Source: a virus. From it: a DNA stretch of 64,000 nucleotides. The position numbers were made by a program, and so were the translations under genes. Location: the IMG/VR virus record IMGVR_UViG_3300008111_001025, positions 1-64,000 of that record; one strand, written 5' to 3'. Positions 21,301 to 29,196 of this stretch are shown in pieces (position 1 is the first letter of the stretch; every line of letters starts with the position of its first letter). Under the pieces are notes generated by a model that worked only from the letters and a program-made list of their open reading frames with translations, was not told the DNA's origin and did no database searches.

Positions 21301-21691
21301 GTACTTCGCCGGTTCCGTTTGGACGTAATTCTAAGTTTGCGTTTGAGCTATTGGTGCTAATAACATTGCCTTCAATGTCGATTGAATCAACACGAAGTTT
21401 GTTATTGTAAATGATGTTGTCAAATGTACCTAATCTTAGATACTGTTGATCAGTACTAATAGTATTGCCTTCAATATTGACATCTGCGATGTCTGCTCTA
21501 TTGTCAACTATTAGTGTTGTTGTTTTTGTTGTACCGTTTATTTGTAGTTCGTGCGTAGGAGCTACGGTTTTGATGCCGATGCGTTGATTAACAACATCAA
21601 GATATAGTAGATCTGTCTCAAAGGCAATATTAATCCCGTTTCTAACGAGATTTTCCTTTAAGAGTGGACCCGAAATACGACCAATCGCCAT
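15365..21691 (-). CDS. Giant tail fibre B1, 2108 aa, with seven-bladed propeller and LamG domain
   Basis: Begins MAIGRISGPLLKENLVRNG, the same N-terminus as fibre B2. Residues ~217-250: IYYVAENGNNASPGDHPQ and PFASVKHAL, a beta-helix opening. Residues ~334-725: seven FG-GAP-like repeats of ~58 aa (SGNYAIVGAY, EDDAGG, SGKAYIFN), the number needed for a closed seven-bladed propeller. Residue ~742: SRSPYIKNIS core. Residues ~910-1087: LamG/concanavalin-like domain (LALDGTGDYASI, FTIDGWFY, WNHLAISR, GYIDDLRI). Residue ~1207: HKGDFRVGDLF. Then about ten LELRANGTG fibre repeats to ~1920, and two RP...G...RYN...W modules (~1902, ~2053). A GAGGAG site precedes the ATG. Propeller and LamG suggest glycan or protein binding. 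Confidence 0.85.
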   Translation of the reverse strand: MAIGRISGPLLKENLVRNGINIAFETDLLYLDVVNQRIGIKTVAPTHELQINGTTKTTTLIVDNRADIADVNIEGNTISTDQQYLRLGTFDNIIYNNKLRVDSIDIEGNVISTNSSNANLELRPNGTGEVHVYANMNVTGNIHATGNISADGTVTIGDADTDNVVFNAEVASDIIPDVNVTYDLGTTSKRWQDVYVNNLVASTINSTDLSVAGIDLVLRQGNIYYVAENGNNASPGDHPQAPFASVKHALSVATTGDTVHIYPGVYTEIFPLTIPVGVTVKGQGLRSVKIVPTVGTQFNDAFLLNGETTVEDITIADFYSSSTAEITLSSVINNPTPFGTSLNDFFGYPVAVSGNYVIVGALQEDDAGGTESGKAYIFNATTGALVHTLNNPNAYSTSGADTFGGAVAISNNYAIVGANAEDDAGGGGSGKAYIFNVATGALVHTLNNPNAYSTSAGDGFGFSVSISDNFAIVGAYAEDQIGGADSGKAYIFNVTTGALVHTLDNPNAYSTSASDAFGIAVGISGNYAIVTAWLEDDANGGNSGKAYIYNVTTGALLFTLNNPNPFSSSAGDLFGRNVAISGNYAIVGAYQEDDAGGTGGDSGKAYIFNVTTGALVHTLNNPNAFGTSASDFFGWSVAISGNYAIVGAYGEDDAGGGGSGKAYIFSTISGQLIQTINNPNAFGTSAGDFFAASVAISGNYAVVSAYLEDDAGGTESGKTYIYNLTGAVETGFAFKYAPGFTVTSRSPYIKNISVITKGSVTTLEDPRGFNAGNAGRGAYLDGAVANILSNEAACLFHSCTFITPGVDAIVMTNGVRVEWLNSFTYFANRGLYAVDGVSGLKGQGETAIRVDGLAGSITTGQTISYYDSDGVTLLGSAAIASIDGTGKIFIDGKQLGFETAAERGGKTIAANGDAKLSTAVKKFGTSSLALDGTGDYASIQSTIDFGFGTGDFTIDGWFYKTASLSQILIDTRTTSTQNSIMVQSNSANNLRLFVNGVFVLTSSNTHTLNAWNHLAISRVSGVTRFFINGVVSTNTYVDTTDYGTTKPLVLGASFVGLTSFSGYIDDLRIIKGVGLYTTTFTAPTTRALVTADTVLMARFDGANNSTTFEDDVVYAQDIRFSGGATAQYITLTDFTDFGAEVRLIGSASVYGNFGLVGDGPGVLMYAIGQNLAYIGNGKEVTNDPITVIQDNEVVETNGAKIRYNSVDHKGDFRVGDLFYVNQDTGTVELTVSNFNVSESGVTFTDGSNITFIDGTRIDTGNLRISGNTVESLSGNVNIVAASNEINLNNNVTITGNLDVTGNVSIGGNITIGDAPTDTIQFIAGIDSDIIPAQDSVYSLGTAALRWSNIFVNNVTVDNISISNNYITTTVSNTDLELRANGTGVILVPNNNVLINNELTVIGESTLGDVDVTGILTVNGNTTQTGNYDIIGDVTINGSLSIAEYAQFEEIRIDNNFITTTTSNTDLELRANGTGVILVPNNNVQITNDLTVVADINANNLTTTGTITANQFSTGNILIDNNIITTTLSNSDLELRANGTGNVVMPTNDVVLGQDLTVNGDTDLDDTTIQGTLVHTGNVTQVGNISLTGDYSISGTVTISASAQFENIQINNNVITTTDSNSDLELRAAGTGEVIVPNNDVVISNDLFVDGTITVGDINSAGTITANRFSTGDILIDDNFIITTTPNSDLELRANGTGEVVVPSNNVIIEQNLTVNGNTDLEDITIIGTITHTGAVTQTGNINITGNFATTGTVTVSASAQFENIQISGNVITTTDSNSNLELRANGTGIISIPNNDVVISNDLTVIGTITTGNITSTGTITANNFTTGDILIDDNFITTTTSNSNLELRANGTGSIVIDDFSINNATISSVSNFTIAPAGGSVIIDSTGAIKLPAGTILQRPAAVAGQIRFNSELARFEGYNGTNWIQLHGVVDVDGDTKVTAELTEGANDNTIRFIVQNNTIVDINTIRLNAPQVVVDAIQVDGNVISTITPNTDLVLSANGTGRVRFENFAFQDNRITNTVSGSNTILQTTGTGYFEFTDPYGVVLPVGDNSTRPSGVTGMVRYNTSDKRVELYDGTTWVSVAGASGGISFADAEGIAIEKVLIFG
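15930..17900 (-). repeat. Fibre-shaft repeats (LELRANGTG units)
   Basis: The C-terminal shaft of fibre B1 is built of repeats that each carry a (N/T)(N/S)xDLELRANGTG segment followed by VPxNDVxxxNDLTV and a beta strand. DNA copies are closely similar (the gcacgtagttctagat core recurs) but not regularly spaced. Related units occur in fibre B2, the 425-aa protein and the S74 protein. Confidence 0.75.
19513..20700 (-). repeat. Seven tandem ~174-bp repeats encoding FG-GAP propeller blades
   Basis: Seven in-frame copies within the 2108-aa fibre. Blades are recognised by NNPNA(Y/F), a variable FG.xVAIS strand, GNYAIVGA, EDDAGG and SGKAYIFNVTTGALVHTL. Two copies two blades apart (19821-19890 and 20169-20238) differ at one base in 70, which points to recent duplication or conversion between blades. 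Confidence 0.9.
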
Positions 21692-21802
21692 CTCTTCTCC
21701 TCACACGGGGATCCTGTCCCTCTAGCCTAATTTACAGCTTGCGCTCTTTGCTGGCTAACCACAGTATATCCTGCAATGTGCGGTCTCACATTACATTATC
21801 AA
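21692..21802 (-). other. Leader of the B1 fibre gene with small hairpin
   Basis: About 105 nt between the predicted late start and the ATG at 21691, far longer than the 10-30 nt seen at most other late units here. It has no ORF of note. On the minus strand GGGA-CAGGA-TCCC can fold shortly before the GAGGAG ribosome site, so a translational effect is possible but unproven. Confidence 0.4.
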
Positions 21803-21810
21803 TATTTATC
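21803..21810 (-). promoter_or_regulatory. Late promoter motif GATAAATA
   Basis: GATAAATA on the minus strand in the gap between fibre genes B2 and B1; would begin the transcript carrying B1, the 109-aa and 125-aa proteins and A2. Confidence 0.65.
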
Positions 21811-21832
21811 CGTTTAGTAAAATATATTGTTA

Positions 21833-24800
21833 TTAGCCGTATATTAGAGTTTGGATGAACGCTTCGTCTTCCATCTGAGCAACACTGATAGAGTCAAACT
21901 GACCCGCACTAGATCGCCACTGATCACCTATCCAGGTTTCAAGTGTGTCTGAATCAATATTATGTCGTGTTTGCCCTAGAACCGGGCTTGCAGGTCTAGA
22001 CCCAGTATCTCCAGAAGGAAATTTAACGGCTGTGTTCCCTTCAAACACTATCCACTGCTGTCCTGTTCCGCCTAGTCGAGAAGCAGAATTAAGTGTAGTA
22101 GGAACAATAATATTGCTCTTAATAGTAAACGCTTCGACAAGTAATTCGCCTGAGCCGTCTGCTCGTAATTCTAAATCAGAATTCGATGCGTTTGTAAAAA
22201 TTGCATTATTATCAAATACTATGTCGTCAACATCTAATCTATGAGTAATTAATCCGTTAACAGTTACTTGGGCCAGCTGTACTGTATTAATTGTTAAATT
22301 TAAAGTATTATTAGTAGGATGTGCTACTAGGTTAGTTCTGCGATCGCTAGAGTAAACACCGTTAAATGTTATAGTGTTAGACAGACCGCGAGCTTCAAAT
22401 ACATTATTAGAAGTATCAAATCTTAAATCCCCTACGGTGTTTGATTGTTGTAGTGTAGTACCACTTGGTAACTTAACTGCTCCTGTAGAATTAATTGTAA
22501 TATTTTCTGTTGGTGCAAATGTTATATTTCCGCTTCTAGTTCCTAGTCTATCCGTATTTACAAATACATTTTCTAACAGTACATCACCTGCACTATTAGC
22601 ACGTAATTCTAAGTTTGAGTTTGTATTAGTAGTAGTAATAACATTATCAAAAATTTGTATGTCGGTGCTACTTTCTAATGCTTCAAGAGCAAAAGTATTA
22701 TTGATTGTTAAATTGCTAGTTACTATACTTTGAGCAGTTAGATCCTGTGCAATAAGCAGACTATCATCAAATACAATATCTCCAATGCCGCTGGCACTTA
22801 GTATTAAATTTTCGTTTATGTTAGTGGTTGCAATAAAGTTATCAACAAGTTTTATTGCTTCTAGTTGTACATCGCTTTGAGTTGAAAACTGCCCAACTAT
22901 TAAATTTCCTGTTTGAGAATAATTACCTGTTTGAGTTCTATTACCTGTGTGATTTACAGTCCCGTTAATAATAATATTTTTTAAATTAGTAGTGCCGTTA
23001 ACTGTTAGATCTTGATCAAATATAACATCGTTGGTTGGCAATGCAACATCACCTGTTGCACGTAGTTCTAAATCTGAATTAGAAATTGTTGTTGTGATAT
23101 AATTGTCGTTGATTTGTATGTTATTAGTTCTAACAATAATATCATCTAAGTCAATGTCTTGATCAATTATAATATCACCAGTAGTTATAGTTGCAGCAAA
23201 TAAATTATTTGTTACTCTAACGTTATTATTAGGTACTAGTACTTTTCCAGTTCCACTCGCTCGTAAGTCTAAATCATTATTACCTACTGTAGGTGTAATA
23301 ACATTGTCGTCTACTGATATGTCAGAAAATTGTACTGCACTGTTAACAAACATATTTCCGCTTTGTACTAAATTACCTGTTTGAGCGTAGTTTCCTAGTT
23401 GTGTTCTTAATCCTAACTGATCTAGTGTACCTATTACTGTGACATTTTGTAAACTTGTAATGCCGTCTACTGTTAAATCTTGTTCAAAAATAACATCACT
23501 ATTTGGCAATGTTATATCGCCCGAGACAATAATATATGTAAATTTAAAATTGGTAATTCCAGAATCAACTGTTGGGCCACCAAATGCCCAAGTACCGGTC
23601 ATTCTATATACGCCACTGCCTTGACTTACCCAACCGCTAGTGGAAGTAAAATTTATTAAATTACCGTATCCAGCAGGGTCTAGCTGTAATATTGAACCGC
23701 TAGAAACTGTTAGTAGATTATTAAATGCACTAGTGTTTGTCCATGCTGATAATGTTATTTCCAAATAGCTACCGGTAGCCCAGTAATATATTCCCCATGG
23801 ATCGCCGCCAGTTGGAAATACTGCAAAATCAGTATTGAACCCTGAGCCATTTGCCCAATACGTAATACTACTACTGTTTATAGCACTAATTACTAGGTCT
23901 AAGTTACCGTTGTTGGTTGTGATATAGTTTTGTGAAATATCAATGTTAGCTACGTCAGCTTTATTAAATTCTACAACATTGGTTATTGCTATGGTACTGG
24001 TATTATAGATATTATCAGCACTTAAACTATTACTTACTAGTACATCGCTAGTAGGAACTAAAATTATTCCAGTAGGTTCTGCACGTAATTCTAAGTTTGC
24101 ATTTGATGAAGTAGTTGTGATAACGTTGTCGTCAACTAAAATTTCTTCAAACTGTACTGCCTCAGTTACTGACAAAAATCCGTCTACTGTTTGAGACTGT
24201 ACACTTACATCACCTACAATATTTACAACACCGTTTAAATTTAAATTTGCTACACTGACATTATTGTCTAAAGATGAATTACCTACAACTGTTAAGTCAT
24301 TACTAAATGATACATTGTTACTAGGAATTAAAATACGCCCAGATCCGTTTGCACGTAGTTCTAGATCTGAGTTAGAGTCTTGTGTTTGTATTACATTGTC
24401 AAAAATTCTAATACTATTAATATTAGCTTCAGATAACCAAACATTTAACCATTGGTTGCTTATTGAACCTAAATTATATTGTGTATCTATATTAGGATTA
24501 AAGTTTTGTTCAATGTCTATATTAAAATCTACAGTATCAGTATAAGCATTACCAAATAAATTTAATGAGCCGTCAAAATTAAAATTACCAGTCATTGCTA
24601 AATTTTTAGCAACATTTACATCAGAATTGAAATTAATATTTTCACTTGCACTGTCAATATTAAATTCTCCAGATAAACTTTCAACAGTGTTTCCAGAAAT
24701 CCTAATGTTTCCTGTATCTATTTTGTCGTAAGTAATAAAAGTAAAATTAGGATCGGTTCCTATTTTCATTTGAGCAAGATTATCAAATGTTACAGAACTA

Positions 24801-26959
24801 GTGTCAATACTAGTAGTACCGTTTTCAAAATCTACATAAAATGTAGTTCCAACTCTAAAGTTACCTAGATGATCCGTAGAACTATAATAAATTCGACCTG
24901 AATTTAATTCAACTGCTTCGTTAGCTTGTATTGCTAGTGTCTTATCGTTTGAAGAATTTAAACCACTGCCAATATATCCAAAATTATGCTGTATTAGATA
25001 CATCAATGTATCTGCACCGTCAGCTACTGCGCCATAGTTTCCATAGACTGATGCTGATCCAATGCTTCGAATTTCTGCTCCATAAATTACTGTACTACCG
25101 TCTTGACTTATTCTTCCAGTTGCTCCATCTACTGCGTACAATCCTCTATTGGCAAAATACGTAAAACTGTTTAGCCATTCAACCCTAACACCATTGGTCA
25201 TTGTTATTGCATCTGCATTTGGTGTTATGAAAGTACAACTATGAAACAACATCGAAGCTTCAATACTTGCTGGATCCATTTCGCTACCATCAATCCAGGC
25301 CCCGCAGCCTGCTAATAAAGTAGTACTAGTAGTTGGAGATGAAAAGATTGGAATACCAGTTCCGCCAACTAAAAAGGTAGTAACATAGATTCTCCACTGA
25401 TTAGTATTAACTGGATCTTCAATAATATAATCAACTATGTATATTGTGCCGGCAACATTTATTGTCCAACCAGGTTGTACTGTAGTTTCAAAATTAGCTG
25501 GTAAATTAGTTTTAAAATATGCTACCCATTTTTCACCAACTGAACTTCCGCTTGTATCCCAAATATCGTTTGTGATAATTAAAGTGGGATCAATAGTTGA
25601 ATAAAAACTAATGGGTTTTATTTGACCAGTTGGATCAAAAGTTGTATCAACAGTCATTCGCCATTGAGTTGGGTCCGATGGCTCTGTAACAATTGATATA
25701 ACTGTATAAAATAAAGGAGAATTAGGATATCTATCAATGACTGCTGTTTGTCCTACTAACAAATCTACAAGAGCTTGGCTATAAAATGTTTTAGACAGTG
25801 TTACACTATTACTAGTTAAGGAAACACCAGTAGGTGCTGGGCCAACAGTTATTTGTCTAGGCGTTACAAGTTCAGTATTAGTAATAACCGAAACATCTTG
25901 TACGTACGGACTTCTTGAAGAAAATATTGCGTTAGGAGCAAATCTAAAAGCATATCCTGTGTTGTTTATATTGTCGTAATAAAAATCTTTTATTGTTAAA
26001 TGCTGTACAGTTGTTTCTCCATTAAGATGAAATACATCTTCAGTTTCGTATCCGGTTGCTGGCACTACTGTAACACTACGTATTCCTTCTCCAATAATAG
26101 AAACATTTGAAGGTACTACTAAAGGCAACTGTTCCTGATACTCTCCAGGATAAACAAATATAGAAACAGGACCACCGTTGCTTGCATCAGCTGCATCTAG
26201 TGCTCTGCGAATTGTTGCGAAAGGACCTTGTGGATGATCTCCTGCATTAGTATCATCTCCATTTACTGCTACATAAAAAATATTACCTGAGCGCAATGCA
26301 AGGTCAATACCGCCGCCTGAGATTGACGATGTTGTAACTACTTCACCATTAACTAAATCTGTATATAGCTGTCGCCATTTTTTAGATGGGGATCCTAGAT
26401 CATATGTTAACGTCTGATCTGGAACAATGTTGCTGCTAACATCAGTATTAAAATTAACAGTATCTTCTACGATGTTATTACCAAATGTTATTGTACCGCC
26501 TAGAGTAATGGTTCCAGGAGTTGTTAAATTTCCAAAAATTCTTAGACTGTCAGTTTCTACAGTACCTGTTCCATTAGGAATTAAATCTATATTAGCGTTA
26601 GAACGTATAGTGTTTATTCTATTGTCAGAAATAGTAAACTCTGATGTTTCTAAATTTGATAAGACGATAGCATCAGCAGCATCTAAATTGATATTGCCAA
26701 CTACAGCATTTATTTCATTGTCTTCTATTCTTAAATTAGGAAGTATTAAATCATCAGCAATAAGATTTACGGTTCTAGTAGTACCAAAAATTTCTAATTC
26801 GTAGGAAGGATTATTAAGATTAATACCAATACGACGATTATTAACGTCTACATAGAGTAGCTGAGTCGTGGATGTATTATTACGAAAAGCGATATCTACG
26901 CCATTACGTATTAAATTTTCTTCTAGTAGCGGGCCGCCAATTCTACCAATCTGTGTCAT
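21833..26959 (-). CDS. Giant tail fibre B2, 1708 aa
   Basis: Paralogue of B1. N-terminus MTQIGRIGGPLLEENLIRNG, then LLYVDVNNRRIGI. Beta-helix opening IFYVAVNGDDTNAGDHPQ with PFATIRRAL near residue 230. RSPYVQDVS near 350, and FHSCTFITPNADAITMTNGV shared with B1. DHLGNFRVGTTF near 705. Then nine LELRANGSG-type shaft repeats and two copies of the RP...G...R.N...W module at the C-terminus. It lacks the FG-GAP propeller and LamG domain of B1, so these look like insertions gained by B1 or lost from B2. The late motif AATAAATA lies 19 nt upstream and GAGGG serves as ribosome site. Virion fibre; receptor unknown. Confidence 0.83.
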   Translation of the reverse strand: MTQIGRIGGPLLEENLIRNGVDIAFRNNTSTTQLLYVDVNNRRIGINLNNPSYELEIFGTTRTVNLIADDLILPNLRIEDNEINAVVGNINLDAADAIVLSNLETSEFTISDNRINTIRSNANIDLIPNGTGTVETDSLRIFGNLTTPGTITLGGTITFGNNIVEDTVNFNTDVSSNIVPDQTLTYDLGSPSKKWRQLYTDLVNGEVVTTSSISGGGIDLALRSGNIFYVAVNGDDTNAGDHPQGPFATIRRALDAADASNGGPVSIFVYPGEYQEQLPLVVPSNVSIIGEGIRSVTVVPATGYETEDVFHLNGETTVQHLTIKDFYYDNINNTGYAFRFAPNAIFSSRSPYVQDVSVITNTELVTPRQITVGPAPTGVSLTSNSVTLSKTFYSQALVDLLVGQTAVIDRYPNSPLFYTVISIVTEPSDPTQWRMTVDTTFDPTGQIKPISFYSTIDPTLIITNDIWDTSGSSVGEKWVAYFKTNLPANFETTVQPGWTINVAGTIYIVDYIIEDPVNTNQWRIYVTTFLVGGTGIPIFSSPTTSTTLLAGCGAWIDGSEMDPASIEASMLFHSCTFITPNADAITMTNGVRVEWLNSFTYFANRGLYAVDGATGRISQDGSTVIYGAEIRSIGSASVYGNYGAVADGADTLMYLIQHNFGYIGSGLNSSNDKTLAIQANEAVELNSGRIYYSSTDHLGNFRVGTTFYVDFENGTTSIDTSSVTFDNLAQMKIGTDPNFTFITYDKIDTGNIRISGNTVESLSGEFNIDSASENINFNSDVNVAKNLAMTGNFNFDGSLNLFGNAYTDTVDFNIDIEQNFNPNIDTQYNLGSISNQWLNVWLSEANINSIRIFDNVIQTQDSNSDLELRANGSGRILIPSNNVSFSNDLTVVGNSSLDNNVSVANLNLNGVVNIVGDVSVQSQTVDGFLSVTEAVQFEEILVDDNVITTTSSNANLELRAEPTGIILVPTSDVLVSNSLSADNIYNTSTIAITNVVEFNKADVANIDISQNYITTNNGNLDLVISAINSSSITYWANGSGFNTDFAVFPTGGDPWGIYYWATGSYLEITLSAWTNTSAFNNLLTVSSGSILQLDPAGYGNLINFTSTSGWVSQGSGVYRMTGTWAFGGPTVDSGITNFKFTYIIVSGDITLPNSDVIFEQDLTVDGITSLQNVTVIGTLDQLGLRTQLGNYAQTGNLVQSGNMFVNSAVQFSDISVDDNVITPTVGNNDLDLRASGTGKVLVPNNNVRVTNNLFAATITTGDIIIDQDIDLDDIIVRTNNIQINDNYITTTISNSDLELRATGDVALPTNDVIFDQDLTVNGTTNLKNIIINGTVNHTGNRTQTGNYSQTGNLIVGQFSTQSDVQLEAIKLVDNFIATTNINENLILSASGIGDIVFDDSLLIAQDLTAQSIVTSNLTINNTFALEALESSTDIQIFDNVITTTNTNSNLELRANSAGDVLLENVFVNTDRLGTRSGNITFAPTENITINSTGAVKLPSGTTLQQSNTVGDLRFDTSNNVFEARGLSNTITFNGVYSSDRRTNLVAHPTNNTLNLTINTVQLAQVTVNGLITHRLDVDDIVFDNNAIFTNASNSDLELRADGSGELLVEAFTIKSNIIVPTTLNSASRLGGTGQQWIVFEGNTAVKFPSGDTGSRPASPVLGQTRHNIDSDTLETWIGDQWRSSAGQFDSISVAQMEDEAFIQTLIYG

Positions 26960-26977
26960 ATAATTCCCTCAACACAG

Positions 26978-26985
26978 TATTTATT
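26978..26985 (-). promoter_or_regulatory. Late promoter motif AATAAATA
   Basis: AATAAATA on the minus strand, start predicted near 26972, a dozen bases before the B2 fibre ATG, keeping GAGGG in the leader. Confidence 0.6.
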
Positions 26986-26987
26986 GG

Positions 26988-27512
26988 TTATTTGTCGAAG
27001 TTATGTAGTACAGTAATTGGTTTAGCAAGAGGTGGAGCAGATGTAAATTTAATGTACCATCCATCTGCATATGGTGAGTTAGGGCCTGTTAGGCTTCCTG
27101 ATACACTTTGCTCAAGTGTGTAATTTGTTGTAGATATCTGAAAAACGTTTTCGATTAATACTAACACGTTTTGCGCTGCTGCTGGGATAGGAAAATCTGT
27201 ATCGCCGCTGTTTAACGGTCCAAACACAGTTTCAGTAGCATCGCCATTTCCTAAATTTTGCTGAGTTATTGTGCCTGGTTCTTTATAACGAAGTTCTCGC
27301 CAAGCACTGTTTTGATATACTTCAAATTCGTTATCATCTATATTATAGCGCACATGTCCATTAATTGGACTTGCTGGTCGTTGCGCTTGTGTTCCTTTAG
27401 GAACTAGCACACAATTTGTACTGTCAAGAATAACTTGATCGTTTACATCGTACTTAACACCCTTACCCTTAATGTTTCGTAAGTTTGTATTTTGTGCTTT
27501 AAGTAATCTCAT
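26988..27512 (-). CDS. Fibre-associated virion protein, 174 aa
   Basis: 174 aa. The N-terminal half carries LVPKGTQAQRPASPING, HVRYNIDDNEFEVYQ and a Trp, the short module also found at the ends of fibres B1 and B2 and at the start of the Gly-rich adhesin. The C-terminal half (NVLVLIENVFQISTTNYTLE, then YIKFTSAPP) resembles the beta-rich domain often found in phage fibre proteins that follows a VxIxGxxQxPxxxYxV pattern. The ATG overlaps the stop of the 118-aa gene (shared base 27512). Probably a minor fibre or a fibre connector; not assigned further. Confidence 0.65.
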   Translation of the reverse strand: MRLLKAQNTNLRNIKGKGVKYDVNDQVILDSTNCVLVPKGTQAQRPASPINGHVRYNIDDNEFEVYQNSAWRELRYKEPGTITQQNLGNGDATETVFGPLNSGDTDFPIPAAAQNVLVLIENVFQISTTNYTLEQSVSGSLTGPNSPYADGWYIKFTSAPPLAKPITVLHNFDK

Positions 27513-27868
27513 TATACTTCCAAATAACTTATTGATGCTGCTAGATTAGTAAAATTTGATCCTAGATCAGGTTCTGCAACAAACGATAACTTATCGCCTG
27601 GACCTAGTACAACTTTTTCAGAATCAAATGTAAATGTTTCGCCAGCCGGTAATTCAAGTTCTCTAACTACACAAGTGACACTATTGTTAAGTGCTTGTGA
27701 ATTCTTAATAAAGTGCATGTCAAAACTTGCGCCGTTGGTAGCAGGTGAAGCACCGTTTGGACTGTATGTATTGCATACCATAATACTAGTAATAGCATAA
27801 CTTTTACCTGCGGGCACGGTTAATACATCAAGTTGTGTAGTTTTTAGTTGTGCATTTTCTATAGCCAT
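27512..27868 (-). CDS. Small beta-rich virion protein (copy 3 of 3)
   Basis: 118 aa. The C-terminal half has LELPAGETFTFDSEKVVLGP, GDKLSFVA and SISYLEV, matching the LPxG-strand-PxxxL-strand-YxE pattern of the 106-aa and 109-aa products. Also MVCNTYSPNG and MHFIKNS in the middle. ATG preceded by AAGGAT, start 10 bases after the 425-aa gene. Virion protein of unknown role; three dispersed copies suggest one per fibre type. Confidence 0.7.
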   Translation of the reverse strand: MAIENAQLKTTQLDVLTVPAGKSYAITSIMVCNTYSPNGASPATNGASFDMHFIKNSQALNNSVTCVVRELELPAGETFTFDSEKVVLGPGDKLSFVAEPDLGSNFTNLAASISYLEV

Positions 27869-27878
27869 TTTTTTATCC

Positions 27879-29156
27879 TTAGAAGAGCATGCTCAATAAT
27901 AATGCTCTATTTTTACTTATAAATTCTCCGCTGGTGTTACTTCTATTAACGAAATATAAACCAGTATCTCCAACACCTTCTTGCTTACTGTAGACTTTAA
28001 TGCCTTCTAAAGGTGAACTTGGATCTAAGCTACCATCATCATCAGTTGGAGTTTCAGAAATTGCTAGTACGTCTTTTATTAAAACGTTACCTGTTCCTGG
28101 TGCTCCTAATATCAAATTAGTATTACTTTCAGTTGTTGATATTTCTGTTCCATTAACTTTAATACCGTATAGTTCAATTCTATTTTGATAAAAATTAGCA
28201 ATTTCACTATTTTCAACAGTAACTGAAATTTTACTGTTATCACTAATTGCTCGACCAGAACTTGCTATATATTTTGTTATGTCACCGCCGGTCGTGCTGC
28301 GATTAAATTCGATAGTATTATCAGTTGGAGTATCTGTAACTGTCCAAGTTCCGTTAATACCGTTTATTATTGCATCTACTGGACTTGTTGTAACTCCAAT
28401 AATTGTTATGCTATCACCTATTTGATATCCGTGAGTATTTGTTGTTCTAATAATAGTTCTAGAGCCAACTTCAATAATAGCCCCAATTGTATTATTTTTA
28501 TCAATCACGCTAACAGAACTGTTATCTTGACTAATAACGCTAACACCAATGTTAACAAATGAGAAATCAACAAAGTCAGAAACAGCTTTTGCATTTGGTA
28601 TTGCATCGTCATTGACAATAACAGATCCAGTTACTGGATCCGGAGTAATTATTCCAGCATCATATCTAAAAACTTTTTCTTCGTAATTAACACTACCTTG
28701 TACAGTGATAACACCATTCCCTACACTAACAAATAAATTCCCGCCTGCAACTATTCCAGGAGTTGCTATAGGTAAACGTTGTGTGCCTTGTTCTGCCAAC
28801 CACGTACCAATACCATTAACTTCACCGCCAAGGCTCCACGTTATGCTGTCATCGTATACCCATCTTGCATTTACAAATGCACCCCTTTCAATTTCAATTC
28901 CACTTGAATAAGGTCTATCAAGGCTTGCTGGTAATCCATCTGCTGTATTACTTGCGCTTAGTATAAGGATGTTATCGTCAACTTTTACTATAGTTGAATT
29001 TACAGTAGTGGTATCACCTTTAACTTCTAAATCACCAGTGATAAGAACTTTACCAGTGCCGTTATTTTTTCCGTTAGTAGTGTCGAGGGTAATTGTGTTA
29101 CCCTCTCCTACTATAAGTTTATAATCACTAGTTGGTATACGAAGTACTCTTGCCAT
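27879..29156 (-). CDS. Fibre-like virion protein, 425 aa
   Basis: Begins MARVLRIPTSDYKLIVGEG with an N-terminal beta-rich domain holding GKVLITGDLEVKGDTTTVNS and VKVDDNILILSAS, a pattern common in fibre or neck proteins of T4-like marine phages. It has one NTNLILGAPGTGNVLI shaft element near residue 345, related to the LELRANGTG repeats. ATG with AAGGAT eight bases ahead. Lies between the capsid-side small protein and the fibre cluster. Likely a short fibre or fibre base; the exact T4 equivalent is not evident. Confidence 0.7.
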   Translation of the reverse strand: MARVLRIPTSDYKLIVGEGNTITLDTTNGKNNGTGKVLITGDLEVKGDTTTVNSTIVKVDDNILILSASNTADGLPASLDRPYSSGIEIERGAFVNARWVYDDSITWSLGGEVNGIGTWLAEQGTQRLPIATPGIVAGGNLFVSVGNGVITVQGSVNYEEKVFRYDAGIITPDPVTGSVIVNDDAIPNAKAVSDFVDFSFVNIGVSVISQDNSSVSVIDKNNTIGAIIEVGSRTIIRTTNTHGYQIGDSITIIGVTTSPVDAIINGINGTWTVTDTPTDNTIEFNRSTTGGDITKYIASSGRAISDNSKISVTVENSEIANFYQNRIELYGIKVNGTEISTTESNTNLILGAPGTGNVLIKDVLAISETPTDDDGSLDPSSPLEGIKVYSKQEGVGDTGLYFVNRSNTSGEFISKNRALLLSMLF

Positions 29157-29196
29157 TTTATATCCTTAGATAAGGAACTACAGTTCCTTATAATTT

